Origin: Alteribacillus sp041949975
Lineage (GTDB): Bacteria > Bacillota > Bacilli > Bacillales > Marinococcaceae
Length of the DNA stretch: 64,000 nt
Assembly (NCBI RefSeq): GCF_041949975.1
Contig: NZ_JBHFQG010000001.1
Coordinates: 248,001 to 312,000 of the forward strand
Direction: 5' to 3'
The first letter of the stretch is position 1, and each line of letters starts with the position of its first letter. The notes under the pieces are model-generated. The model had not been told where the DNA came from, made no database searches, and was given only the letters and a program-made list of their open reading frames with translations. Positions 43,497 to 51,469 of this stretch are shown here, piece after piece. A program made the position numbers and the translations under genes.

Positions 43497-44552
43497 TTGA
43501 GCCGTCAAAATACAAAAAACGATGGACAAAAGGAAACGATGGATTGGAAAAAGATTGAAAGCTATCTCCGTTCCCAATTGAAAGATCTACCGAAAGGAAA
43601 TATGGAGGTTCAGCAATTTTCAGAAGGGTACTCTAATCTAACATATTTGATACGTATTGGGGATTGGGAAGCGGTTCTAAGACGGCCGCCGTTTGGTTAT
43701 GTTCCTCCAAAAGCTCACGACATGAGCAGAGAATACCGTATTCTTAAAAAAGTGCATCCAGTTTTTCCGCTTGCACCGAAGCCCTATCTCTATTGTGAAG
43801 ATCCAGCGGTTATGGATAAGCACTTTTATGTGATGGAAAAAAAGAATGGTGTCGTTGTGGATGATGAACTGCCTGCTGCGTATGAGGATAAAGAAAAAGC
43901 AGGGAAGCTGATCTCCAAAAATGTTATTCACACCCTTGTAACCCTTCAATCGATTGATTATCAAGAAGCTGATTTGCAGGATCTCGGAAAGCCAAAGGGT
44001 TATTTGGAGCGGCAGGTTCATGGCTGGATCAAACGGTATGAGAGATCTCTGACGGATGATGTCCCCCGCATCCCGGAGCTTGAAAAATGGCTGGTGGATT
44101 ATCTGCCTCCAGAAAAGGAAACCACGATTGTACACAATGATTTTAAATTAAACAATATGGTGCTAGACTCGGCTGATCCAGGAAAAACAGTAGGGATACT
44201 AGACTGGGAGCTTTCTACAATTGGTGATCCCTTAACCGATGTCGGCTCAACGATTGCATATTGGGCGGATGCGGATGATCCGGATATGGGGATATCGAGG
44301 ATAACCGATCAGCCCGGCTTTTACAGCCGAAGCGAGTTTTTGCAGGAGTACGAAAAAGCAAGCGGCCGGGACCTTTCAAATATTCATTACTACGCAGCGT
44401 TTGGTTTCTATAAACTGGCTGGCATACTTCAGCAAATATATCTTCGCTGGAAAATAGGAGAAATAGAAGACAGAAGATTCAGCACGTTGAATAAAAGTAT
44501 TTCTAATTTAATGGAAATGGCCGAGAATGCAAGGCTCCGAAGAATTGTTTAA
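43497..44552 (+). CDS. ACAD10/11-type acyl-CoA kinase (aminoglycoside phosphotransferase fold)
   Basis: A 351-residue kinase-like protein resembling the N-terminal domain of animal ACAD10/ACAD11 and bacterial LvaA. Motifs are QQFSEGYSNLTYLIRIGDWE (glycine loop region), VLRRPPFGYVPPKAHDMSRE with its lysine-equivalent Arg, the catalytic loop TIVHNDFKLNNMVLD and the metal-binding GILDWELSTIGDPLTDVG. In that group the enzyme phosphorylates the 4-hydroxyl of acyl-CoA esters. It is last in the operon that also encodes the matching dehydrogenase at 36648. TTG 43497 is chosen because AAGGAGG lies 9 bases upstream. True antibiotic kinases lack the WELSTIGDPL phrase, so resistance is unlikely. Confidence 0.87.
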   Translation: MSRQNTKNDGQKETMDWKKIESYLRSQLKDLPKGNMEVQQFSEGYSNLTYLIRIGDWEAVLRRPPFGYVPPKAHDMSREYRILKKVHPVFPLAPKPYLYCEDPAVMDKHFYVMEKKNGVVVDDELPAAYEDKEKAGKLISKNVIHTLVTLQSIDYQEADLQDLGKPKGYLERQVHGWIKRYERSLTDDVPRIPELEKWLVDYLPPEKETTIVHNDFKLNNMVLDSADPGKTVGILDWELSTIGDPLTDVGSTIAYWADADDPDMGISRITDQPGFYSRSEFLQEYEKASGRDLSNIHYYAAFGFYKLAGILQQIYLRWKIGEIEDRRFSTLNKSISNLMEMAENARLRRIV

Positions 44553-44576
44553 GAAACAGTCTGTTTTAAAAATACT

Positions 44577-44614
44577 AGCCGGTTGTGATCTATTTTCACG
44601 ACCGGCTGTTTTTG
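44577..44614 (+). terminator. terminator of the acyl-CoA operon
   Basis: A 12-bp stem (agccggttgtga / tcacgaccggct with one G-T pair) followed by GTTTTTG, 25 bases after the kinase stop. Confidence 0.85.
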
Positions 44615-44762
44615 CTGCGTTTTCTTCGAGGTGAAGCCTCCTCAAGCAGGCTCTGCCGCAACATCCCTTAGCTGGAATTTCAAAATCATTTAAAGATCCT
44701 GCTTGGTTACCACATTTCCTCTCTTTCTCCAACTATGAGAAAACTGCGGAGCGCTTCTTTGC

Positions 44763-45761
44763 TTAATGAAGCTGAAACGTTTCTGCGAGAAGTTCATAGG
44801 AACGCAGTCTTTTTTCAAAATCATAAATATTGGTGATGACCATAATTTCATCAGTTTGATAGAGCTCACCGAGGCGGTGCAGCTCTTTTTTTACATAATC
44901 CGGTGAGCCAATAACAGCACGTTTTCGGTTTTCCATTATTCGTTTTTCGTCCTCTAAGGAGAGAGGGGTGTTTTTGGATTCTTCCACCGAAACGACTTGG
45001 GTACTTCTGCCTTTTTCTACTGCCAACAGCCACAGGTCCTGGCTTATGGCTAGTTCTTCAGCTTCTTTCTGCGTATCTGCACAAACAACGAATATGCAAG
45101 CATTTATTTTAGGATACGGCATGCGTTCTGTAGGCTGAAAATATGTTACATATTTTTCTGCTGCTTCCTGGCCGTATTCCGGGTCAATAAAATGTCCGTA
45201 CGTAAAACCAGTACTGTTTTTGGCAGCATGTTTGGCACCACGTCTGGAAAGGCCGAGTACCCAGGTTTGAGGCCGTGTATCAATCGCTGGTGCTGTTTTT
45301 ATGGTGCCGTACGGGTGGTCATTTGGTAAATTACCGTCTAAAAATCCTTGCAGGTCAGCAAGCTGTCTTGGAAATTCAATTAAATTTTTCTTCTTGCCAT
45401 CTGTCAGTGCAAGCCTTATCGTTTCTCCACCTCCAGGGGAACGTCCAACACCGAGATCAATTCGGCCAGGGAATAAAGCTTCAAGGAGTTTGAAGTTCTC
45501 AGCAACTTTATAAGGGCTGTATTGCGGCAGCAGCACACCGCCAGAACCGATGCGGATGTGGCGGGTGGTCGTTGCTAAATGAGAAATTAACACCTCAGGT
45601 GAAGTGCTGGCGAGCCCGCTTGTACTGTGATGCTCTGCCACCCAAAACCGGGTGTATCCAAGCTTCTCTGCTGTTTGGACTAGCTGTTTGGTCTGCTGTA
45701 AAGCCTCGCGTGCAGTAGAGCCTTTTGAAATCGGGGACTGATCAAGGATGCTTAATTTCAA
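44763..45761 (-). CDS. LLM-class flavin-dependent monooxygenase (MsnO8-like)
   Basis: A 332-residue luciferase-like protein. The N terminus LSILDQSPISKG, WVAEHHSTSGLASTSPEVLI and IGSGGVLLPQYSPYKVAENF with PGRIDLGVGRSPGG are the signature of the MsnO8/YwcH-type subgroup. These bind reduced flavin and oxygen, but few have a known substrate. The gene is on the opposite strand to both neighbours, stands alone and shows no link to the operons on either side. Confidence 0.87.
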   Translation of the reverse strand: MKLSILDQSPISKGSTAREALQQTKQLVQTAEKLGYTRFWVAEHHSTSGLASTSPEVLISHLATTTRHIRIGSGGVLLPQYSPYKVAENFKLLEALFPGRIDLGVGRSPGGGETIRLALTDGKKKNLIEFPRQLADLQGFLDGNLPNDHPYGTIKTAPAIDTRPQTWVLGLSRRGAKHAAKNSTGFTYGHFIDPEYGQEAAEKYVTYFQPTERMPYPKINACIFVVCADTQKEAEELAISQDLWLLAVEKGRSTQVVSVEESKNTPLSLEDEKRIMENRKRAVIGSPDYVKKELHRLGELYQTDEIMVITNIYDFEKRLRSYELLAETFQLH

Positions 45762-45880
45762 CAGAGAATCTCCTTTCCCATCAACTCATGTCTTAGTCTG
45801 TGCTTATTATGGGCGAGTTAACATCAGAAAAGCAAAATGTTTGCATGCAGGAGAGAAAAAACATCCATTTTACTAAAATA

Positions 45881-45897
45881 AAAGTAAATTTTACTTT
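45881..45897 (+). promoter_or_regulatory. candidate GalR operator before galK
   Basis: aaagtaaattttacttt is a perfect palindrome around a single centre base. Further TTTTACT half-sites flank it (near 45868 and 45901), giving three or four half-sites within 45 bases, about 55-95 bases before the galK start. The LacI-type regulator at the end of the operon is the expected ligand. Confidence 0.65.
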
Positions 45898-45961
45898 AAA
45901 TTTTACTGAAAAGTTTTTATGATGAAAAAAAGGAATAGATTTGGGAAGGAAAGGATCCGAT

Positions 45962-47146
45962 ATGGCAGAGATGAATCTGAAACGAACATTTCGAACATTA
46001 TTTGGATATGAAGAGCACCTTATCTTTTTTGCACCGGGACGAATTAATTTAATCGGAGAACATACCGACTACAATGGCGGATATGTTTTTCCTTGCGCGA
46101 TCACAAAAGGAACCTATGTATTGGCAGCTAAAAGAAAAGATCAAACGATACGCATGTATTCTAAAAACTTTCCCGAAAAAGAGGTGATCACCTTATCTTT
46201 AGAGGATCTTTCTTTTCAAAGTAGTCATGACTGGGCTAATTATCCAAAGGGGATCATTCTGAAGCTCTTCGAACATGGTTATACGATTGATCATGGCTTT
46301 GATCTGCTTTTTTACGGAAATATACCAAATGGTGCAGGACTTTCATCATCGGCTTCCATTGAGATGGCAACGGGAGTAATGCTTGAACAGCTGTTTAACT
46401 TATCGATAAACAGAACAGATTTAGTCCGAATTGGTCAAAAAGTTGAAAACGAATACATTGGAGTGAACAGCGGAATTATGGACCAATTTGCGATTGGAAT
46501 GGGTAAAAAAAATCATGGTATTTTACTAGATTGTCATACGCTTGATTATCAGTATGCTCCGCTTCCTCTTGATAACCATGTTCTTCTGATTATGAACACA
46601 AACAAAGAGCGAACGCTGGCGTCCTCACAATATAACGAACGCCGTGCCGATTGTGAGGCCGCACTGCGAGACCTGCAGGCTCACACGTCTATTGACACAC
46701 TTGGAGAATTGTCACCAAAAGAATTTGAAAAGAAAAAAGAGTACATCAAAAATCCAGTGAACCGTCAGCGTGCCCGTCATGCTGTCTATGAAAATGAACG
46801 AACAAAAGAGTCGTTAAGAAGACTGCAAAAAGGTGATTTGCAAGGGTTTGGCGATCTGATGAACGCTTCTCATATTTCGCTTCGCGACGATTATGAAGTA
46901 ACAGGAACAGAATTAGATGCACTGGCAGAAGCAGCCTGGACACAGGATGGATGTATCGGAGCGCGTATGACTGGTGCCGGTTTTGGCGGCTGTGCCATCG
47001 CCATTGTAGAAAAAAATAGGACAGAAGCTTTTCAGAAGAATGTTCAATCGTATTATCGTTCCGTCACTGGTTATGATGCTGACTTTTATGAAGCACATGC
47101 AGGAGACGGAGCAAAAGAATGGATCGGGGAGGTTTGTTTTACATGA
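45962..47146 (+). CDS. galK: galactokinase
   Basis: A 394-residue GHMP kinase that makes galactose 1-phosphate, the first step of the Leloir pathway. It has the galactokinase signature GRINLIGEHTDYNGGYVFP, the ATP loop NGAGLSSSASIEMA and the C-terminal MTGAGFGGCAIAI. ATG 45962 follows AAAGGAT; an in-frame TTG seven codons upstream is less likely. The stop overlaps the galE start (ATGA), so the two are translated together. Confidence 0.96.
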   Translation: MAEMNLKRTFRTLFGYEEHLIFFAPGRINLIGEHTDYNGGYVFPCAITKGTYVLAAKRKDQTIRMYSKNFPEKEVITLSLEDLSFQSSHDWANYPKGIILKLFEHGYTIDHGFDLLFYGNIPNGAGLSSSASIEMATGVMLEQLFNLSINRTDLVRIGQKVENEYIGVNSGIMDQFAIGMGKKNHGILLDCHTLDYQYAPLPLDNHVLLIMNTNKERTLASSQYNERRADCEAALRDLQAHTSIDTLGELSPKEFEKKKEYIKNPVNRQRARHAVYENERTKESLRRLQKGDLQGFGDLMNASHISLRDDYEVTGTELDALAEAAWTQDGCIGARMTGAGFGGCAIAIVEKNRTEAFQKNVQSYYRSVTGYDADFYEAHAGDGAKEWIGEVCFT

Positions 47147-48141
47147 GTGTGCTCGTTGTAGGTGGAGCTGGCTATATTGGCTCTCATGCGGTTCATCAAT
47201 TGCTCGATCAGGGAAAGCAGCCGGTTGTCGTAGATAACTTGCTAACCGGCCATCGCGAATCCCTGCCAAAAGGAGCAGTATTTTATGAAGGGGATGTACG
47301 GGACCGTGAGTTTATGAGGAATGTTTTTAAACGAAAACGAATCCGTCAGGTGATGATGTTTGCTGCTCACTCTCTTGTTGGTGAGTCGGTGAAAAAGCCG
47401 TTGCAATACTACGATAATAATGTATTCGGCACACAGGTTCTGCTTGAGACGATGATAGAAGCAGGTGTACGGGACATTGTTTTTTCATCCACTGCAGCTG
47501 TTTACGGGGAACCAGAAGAGGTCCCGATTACTGAGGCTGCACCAACTGCCCCGAAAAGTCCATACGGAGAAACAAAGCTGGCTATGGAAAAAATGATGAA
47601 ATGGTGTGAAAAAGCCCACGGTCTTCGTTATATTTCCCTTCGTTATTTTAACGTAGCAGGAGCACGGCCGGGCGGGCTGATAGGAGAAGACCACAATCCG
47701 GAAACCCATCTCGTCCCGATTATTTTAGAAGCAGCTTTAGGTAAACGGGAAGGCATCACGGTGTTGGGCGAAGATTATCCGACACCGGACGGTACGTGTA
47801 TTCGGGATTATATACACGTGGAAGATTTGATTGCTGCACATCTTCAGGCTCTGCACTATTTAAAAAAAGGCGGGCCAAGTGACATTTTTAATCTAGGAAG
47901 CAGTGAAGGTTTTTCTGTAAAAGAAATGATTGAAGCGGCCCGAGACGTTACAGGAAAAGACATTCCTGTTCATTCAGGTGAGCGCCGCGCTGGTGATCCA
48001 GCGAGACTAATTGCTTCTTCAGAAAAAGCAAAAAAAGTTCTAGGCTGGGAGCCAAAACGTACTGATATTCATACAACTATTAAAGATGCCTGGAATTGGC
48101 ACAGCAAAAATCCTCAAGGGTATGGAGGCAGGCTGATATGA
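47143..48141 (+). CDS. galE: UDP-glucose 4-epimerase
   Basis: A 332-residue enzyme that interconverts UDP-galactose and UDP-glucose. The NAD motif GGAGYIGSHAVHQL is at the start, the catalytic Ser-Thr in FSSTAAVYGEP and Tyr-Lys in SPYGETKLAME follow, then RYFNVAGARP and DGTCIRDYIHVEDL. ATG 47143 lies 10 bases after GGGGAGG and overlaps the galK stop. The galT start overlaps its own stop in the same way. Confidence 0.95.
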   Translation: MSVLVVGGAGYIGSHAVHQLLDQGKQPVVVDNLLTGHRESLPKGAVFYEGDVRDREFMRNVFKRKRIRQVMMFAAHSLVGESVKKPLQYYDNNVFGTQVLLETMIEAGVRDIVFSSTAAVYGEPEEVPITEAAPTAPKSPYGETKLAMEKMMKWCEKAHGLRYISLRYFNVAGARPGGLIGEDHNPETHLVPIILEAALGKREGITVLGEDYPTPDGTCIRDYIHVEDLIAAHLQALHYLKKGGPSDIFNLGSSEGFSVKEMIEAARDVTGKDIPVHSGERRAGDPARLIASSEKAKKVLGWEPKRTDIHTTIKDAWNWHSKNPQGYGGRLI

Positions 48142-49643
48142 ATGAGAAAATCATTTGCACATGGGTGGAAGCTCTTGTTCAACAAGCAGGAAACCGGGGC
48201 ATGATTTCCGCAGAAGACAGAGTGTACAGCCGCAACCAAGTATTAAAGAAATTGGGTATTACCGATTTTAATCCGGATAGAGAAGAAAAAGCACCAAGTG
48301 ACATTCCAGTTATTTTAGAAAAGCTTATCGACTACACAGTTGAAAAAGGATTGATTGAAAATTTGTTAGATGAAAGAGAGCAGTTATCTGCTTCCATCAT
48401 GAATGTGTTTGTACCTGCTCCTTCTATCGTTAATCAGCGGTTCCGTCAAAAATATGAACAAAGCCCGGCACTTGCTACGGATTATTTTTATCAGCTGAGC
48501 CAGGATTCTAATTACATTCAAACCCAGCGTATCGCAAAAAATGTCCACTATACTATCAACTCTGATTATGGAGAGATCGATATTACGATCAATCTATCTA
48601 AACCGGAAAAAGATCCAAAAGGAATTGAAAAAGAAAAAGCGAAAAAAACAGATGCTGCTTATCCCAAGTGCCTGCTTTGTATGGAAAACGAAGGATACGG
48701 AGGACGGATAGGCCATCCCGCTCGATCCAATCACCGGTTGATACGAATTGCCATGAATGGAGAGCTCTGGTATTTACAGTATTCTCCTTACGTGTATTAT
48801 AACGAGCACTGCATATTGCTCTCCGAAGAGCACCGGGATATGAGCATTAATAGGGCCGCAATAGAACGGCTTTTGGCATTTGTTGAAAAGTACCCTCATT
48901 ATTTTATGGGCTCCAATGCCGATATTCCTATTGTAGGCGGTTCGATTTTGTCTCATGATCATTATCAAGGCGGGCGTTATGAATTTGCACTGGCCAAAGC
49001 AGAAGACGATTATTCCTTTTCGATGGATGATTTTCCCGAGGTAAAAGGCTCGGTTGTGAAATGGCCGATGACCGTTCTTCGTTTGCGAAGTGAACACGAT
49101 GAAGCATTGGCAGCAGCTGCTGACACTGTTATACAAAAATGGATCCCCTATAACGATGAAGAAAGAAATATTATCTCTTCCACGGAAAACAAGCGTCATA
49201 ATACCGTGACTCTGATTGCGCGCTGGCGCGGGAATACATTTGAGCTTGACTTAGTACTGAGAAATAATCGCACCAGCAGCGAGTATCCTTACGGTATTTT
49301 TCATCCTCATGAAGATGTTCATCATATTAAAAAAGAAAATATAGGGTTAATTGAAGTGATGGGACTTGCCGTCCTTCCAAAGCGGTTGAAAGAAGAGCTC
49401 CACGGAGTAGAGGTCTATTTGCTTGGTGATGAAAACAAGGTGAAAGGATCACATCACCTGTGGGCAGAGGAGCTGAAAGAGAAATACGGTGAACAGCATG
49501 ATGCCAGGCAGGCTTCTGATATAGTGAAAAAAGAAACAGGAAACAAATTTCTGCGTGTACTAGAAGATGCCGGTGTATTTAAACGTACAGCTGACGGACA
49601 GACCGGATTAAAAGCATTTCTTTATACATTAAATGAGAAATAG
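48138..49643 (+). CDS. galT: galactose-1-phosphate uridylyltransferase (Firmicutes type)
   Basis: A 501-residue transferase that exchanges UMP between UDP-glucose and galactose 1-phosphate. It belongs to the long Gram-positive class and not to the 350-residue E. coli class: the active-site region reads GGSILSHDHYQGGRYEF, with CLLCMENEGYGGRIGHPARSNHR upstream (split here by family convention) and the C-terminal class segment KRLKEELHGVEVYLLGD. It starts by ATGA overlap with galE, completing a tightly coupled galK-galE-galT unit. Confidence 0.95.
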   Translation: MNEKIICTWVEALVQQAGNRGMISAEDRVYSRNQVLKKLGITDFNPDREEKAPSDIPVILEKLIDYTVEKGLIENLLDEREQLSASIMNVFVPAPSIVNQRFRQKYEQSPALATDYFYQLSQDSNYIQTQRIAKNVHYTINSDYGEIDITINLSKPEKDPKGIEKEKAKKTDAAYPKCLLCMENEGYGGRIGHPARSNHRLIRIAMNGELWYLQYSPYVYYNEHCILLSEEHRDMSINRAAIERLLAFVEKYPHYFMGSNADIPIVGGSILSHDHYQGGRYEFALAKAEDDYSFSMDDFPEVKGSVVKWPMTVLRLRSEHDEALAAAADTVIQKWIPYNDEERNIISSTENKRHNTVTLIARWRGNTFELDLVLRNNRTSSEYPYGIFHPHEDVHHIKKENIGLIEVMGLAVLPKRLKEELHGVEVYLLGDENKVKGSHHLWAEELKEKYGEQHDARQASDIVKKETGNKFLRVLEDAGVFKRTADGQTGLKAFLYTLNEK

Positions 49644-49658
49644 AGGTGGCGTGCTTCC

Positions 49659-49754
49659 GTGATAAAAGAACTAGTAATAGGAGACTGGAACAAAAATGGC
49701 GGCCCGCTCGTTCATGTAACGCTTTAAAATAAAAGCGGCATCAAAGTGAAGTAA
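49659..49754 (+). pseudogene. relic of a galM-like mutarotase 5' end
   Basis: After a GAGGTGG site, GTG 49659 opens MIKELVIGDWNKNGGPLVHV followed by TL, a TAA, and in the same frame NKSGIKVK, then a second TAA. The pattern (GxWN, then VxHVTL, then N-x-x-G-I-x-V) looks like the first 31 residues of an aldose 1-epimerase, a usual member of gal operons. Two stops and the lack of any further homology suggest that galM was here and has been lost, with the regulator's ribosome site placed directly after. The resemblance is by eye and moderate. Confidence 0.45.
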
Positions 49755-49766
49755 AGGAGAAGCAAT

Positions 49767-50759
49767 ATGGCAACGATTAAAGATATAGCAGAAAAAGCGG
49801 GAGTCTCTCTGGCCACGGTGTCGCGTGTTTTGAATTATGACGAGACACTTTCGGCAGCTGAAGAAACAAAAAAACGGGTGTTTGAGGCAGCAGAGGAACT
49901 TCAGTATAAAAAGACAATTCGTAAAAAAAGCCCAGCTGTTTCTGTGGCTGTTGTTCATTGGTATACAGAAAAAGAAGAGCTGGAGGATCTTTATTACATG
50001 TCGATTCGCCTTGGCGTCGAAGAGCGGTGCCAGGCCAAAGGAATCTCCTTTTTGAAGTATGTGTATGATGACTTTCTAGAGGCGGAAAAAGAAAAAATGG
50101 ATGGCATCATTGCAGTTGGGAAATTTAGTTCAACGCAGGCTGAGATTCTTAAAGATGTTACCTCTAATCTTGTGTTTGTAGATTCCTCCCCGGACAGCGA
50201 AACATTTGACGCCGTGATTACTAATTTTGAAAAAGCTACCGAAAAAGTGCTCGATTATTTTTTTCAACAAGGGCTGGAATCCATCGGCTATATTGGCGGA
50301 CGTGAAACATACCGTTTGCAGGAAGAGGTCATGGAAGATCCTCGTGAGCGGACGTTTCAAGATTACATGAAAAAGAAAAAAAGGTATGATTCTAACCTCG
50401 TTTATACGGGAATGTTTACCGTGCAGGATGGTCAGCGTTTAATGGAGAAATTGTTAGAAGAACATAAGGATAATCTGCCACAGGCGGTATTTGCAGCAAA
50501 TGATACGATGGCTGTCGGCTGTCTGCGCGCTCTTCATGAACACAGCATTCAAGTACCAGAGGATATCAGTGTCTGTGGTGTAAACGATATAAGTATTTCA
50601 AAATATGTATATCCGTCGCTGAGTACCGTAAAGGTGTACACAGAAGTGATGGGAGAAACCGCTGTTGATCTTTTGCTGGAGCGCTTAAATGAAGGCAGAG
50701 AGGTAAGTAAAAAAGTAGAAATTTCGACAGCGCTTGTTCACCGTAACAGCAGTAAATAA
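49767..50759 (+). CDS. galR: LacI/GalR-family regulator of the gal operon
   Basis: A 330-residue repressor with headpiece ATIKDIAEKAGVSLATVSRV followed by LNYDETLSA. Its hinge region (KKTIRKKSPAVSVAVVHWYT) lacks the usual PNxxAR-L hinge helix, as is typical of GalR-type proteins from Gram-positive gal operons. The sensor domain ends in AANDTMAVGCLRALHE and VCGVNDISISKYVYPSLSTV. It follows galT by about 120 bases with an AAGGAGAAG site, so regulator and enzymes are probably in one operon that it controls through the palindrome before galK. The likely inducer is galactose. Confidence 0.88.
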   Translation: MATIKDIAEKAGVSLATVSRVLNYDETLSAAEETKKRVFEAAEELQYKKTIRKKSPAVSVAVVHWYTEKEELEDLYYMSIRLGVEERCQAKGISFLKYVYDDFLEAEKEKMDGIIAVGKFSSTQAEILKDVTSNLVFVDSSPDSETFDAVITNFEKATEKVLDYFFQQGLESIGYIGGRETYRLQEEVMEDPRERTFQDYMKKKKRYDSNLVYTGMFTVQDGQRLMEKLLEEHKDNLPQAVFAANDTMAVGCLRALHEHSIQVPEDISVCGVNDISISKYVYPSLSTVKVYTEVMGETAVDLLLERLNEGREVSKKVEISTALVHRNSSK

Positions 50760-50761
50760 GA

Positions 50762-50802
50762 AGACCAGGCTTAAGATAGGGCCTGGTCTGCAATTTTTTT
50801 TA
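50762..50802 (+). terminator. terminator of the gal operon
   Basis: A perfect 9-bp stem (agaccaggc / gcctggtct) followed by a run of eight T residues. It overlaps the last codons of the convergent racemase gene. Confidence 0.88.
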
Positions 50803-51469
50803 CGTGAATCTCCGAGCTGTTAAATACCGGATAAGAAACATCTTTATCCTGAATCATTAAACCCAATTCGGTGCAGCCGAGGATCATCCCTTCAGCACCT
50901 CGTTTTTTCAAGGCATGTAGAATATGAATCGTTTTGCTTTTAGAAGAAGAGCGAACATTACCAAAGCAAAGCTCTTCAAAAATCTGGCGCTGGAGCTCCT
51001 TTTGTTCAGCTTCACCAGGAAGGAGAACTTCTAGGTCGCAGGAATGAAGTCTTTCTCGGTACCAGCTTGATTTCATCAGATATTCGGTTCCAATTAATCC
51101 GACTTTTTGAATACCTTGATTTTTAACAGCAGCTGCTGTGGCATCTGCAATATGAATAAAAGGCAAAGTGGAGGCGTTTTGAACCCTGGAGGCAGCCGCG
51201 TGTACGGTGTTGCTGCAAATCGCCAGGAGTTCAGCTCCTCCTTTTTCCAGGTTTAGAGCTGCTTCTACTAGTATTTTTCCCACCAGCTCCCAATCATCTT
51301 TTTCCTGAGCACGCACAACATTCTCAAAATCCACGCTTTCTAAAAGAACCCTGGCGGAATGCATTCCGCCAAGGCGTTCTGAGATTTCTTCATTTAGTGT
51401 TTGATAATAATGAAGGGTGGACTGCCAGCTCATGCCGCCAATCAATCCGATCTTTTTCACGTTTCTCAC
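50771..51469 (-). CDS. aspartate/glutamate racemase family protein (RacX/YgeA-like)
   Basis: A 232-residue two-cysteine amino-acid racemase. Cys85 in LLAICSNTVHAA and Cys199 in MILGCTELGLMI are the expected catalytic pair, and the N terminus IGLIGGMSWQSTLHYYQTLN is typical. RacX and YgeA relatives have broad specificity for several amino acids. It starts at GTG inside the stop of the symporter gene (GTGA overlap), so the two are translated together; the symporter may import the amino acid that is racemised. Confidence 0.9.
   Translation of the reverse strand: MRNVKKIGLIGGMSWQSTLHYYQTLNEEISERLGGMHSARVLLESVDFENVVRAQEKDDWELVGKILVEAALNLEKGGAELLAICSNTVHAAASRVQNASTLPFIHIADATAAAVKNQGIQKVGLIGTEYLMKSSWYRERLHSCDLEVLLPGEAEQKELQRQIFEELCFGNVRSSSKSKTIHILHALKKRGAEGMILGCTELGLMIQDKDVSYPVFNSSEIHVKKIADQALS

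Noticed and set aside
43497..44552. Aminoglycoside resistance kinase
   Set aside because: The fold is shared, but the detailed motifs and the operon match ACAD10/11-type acyl-CoA kinases.
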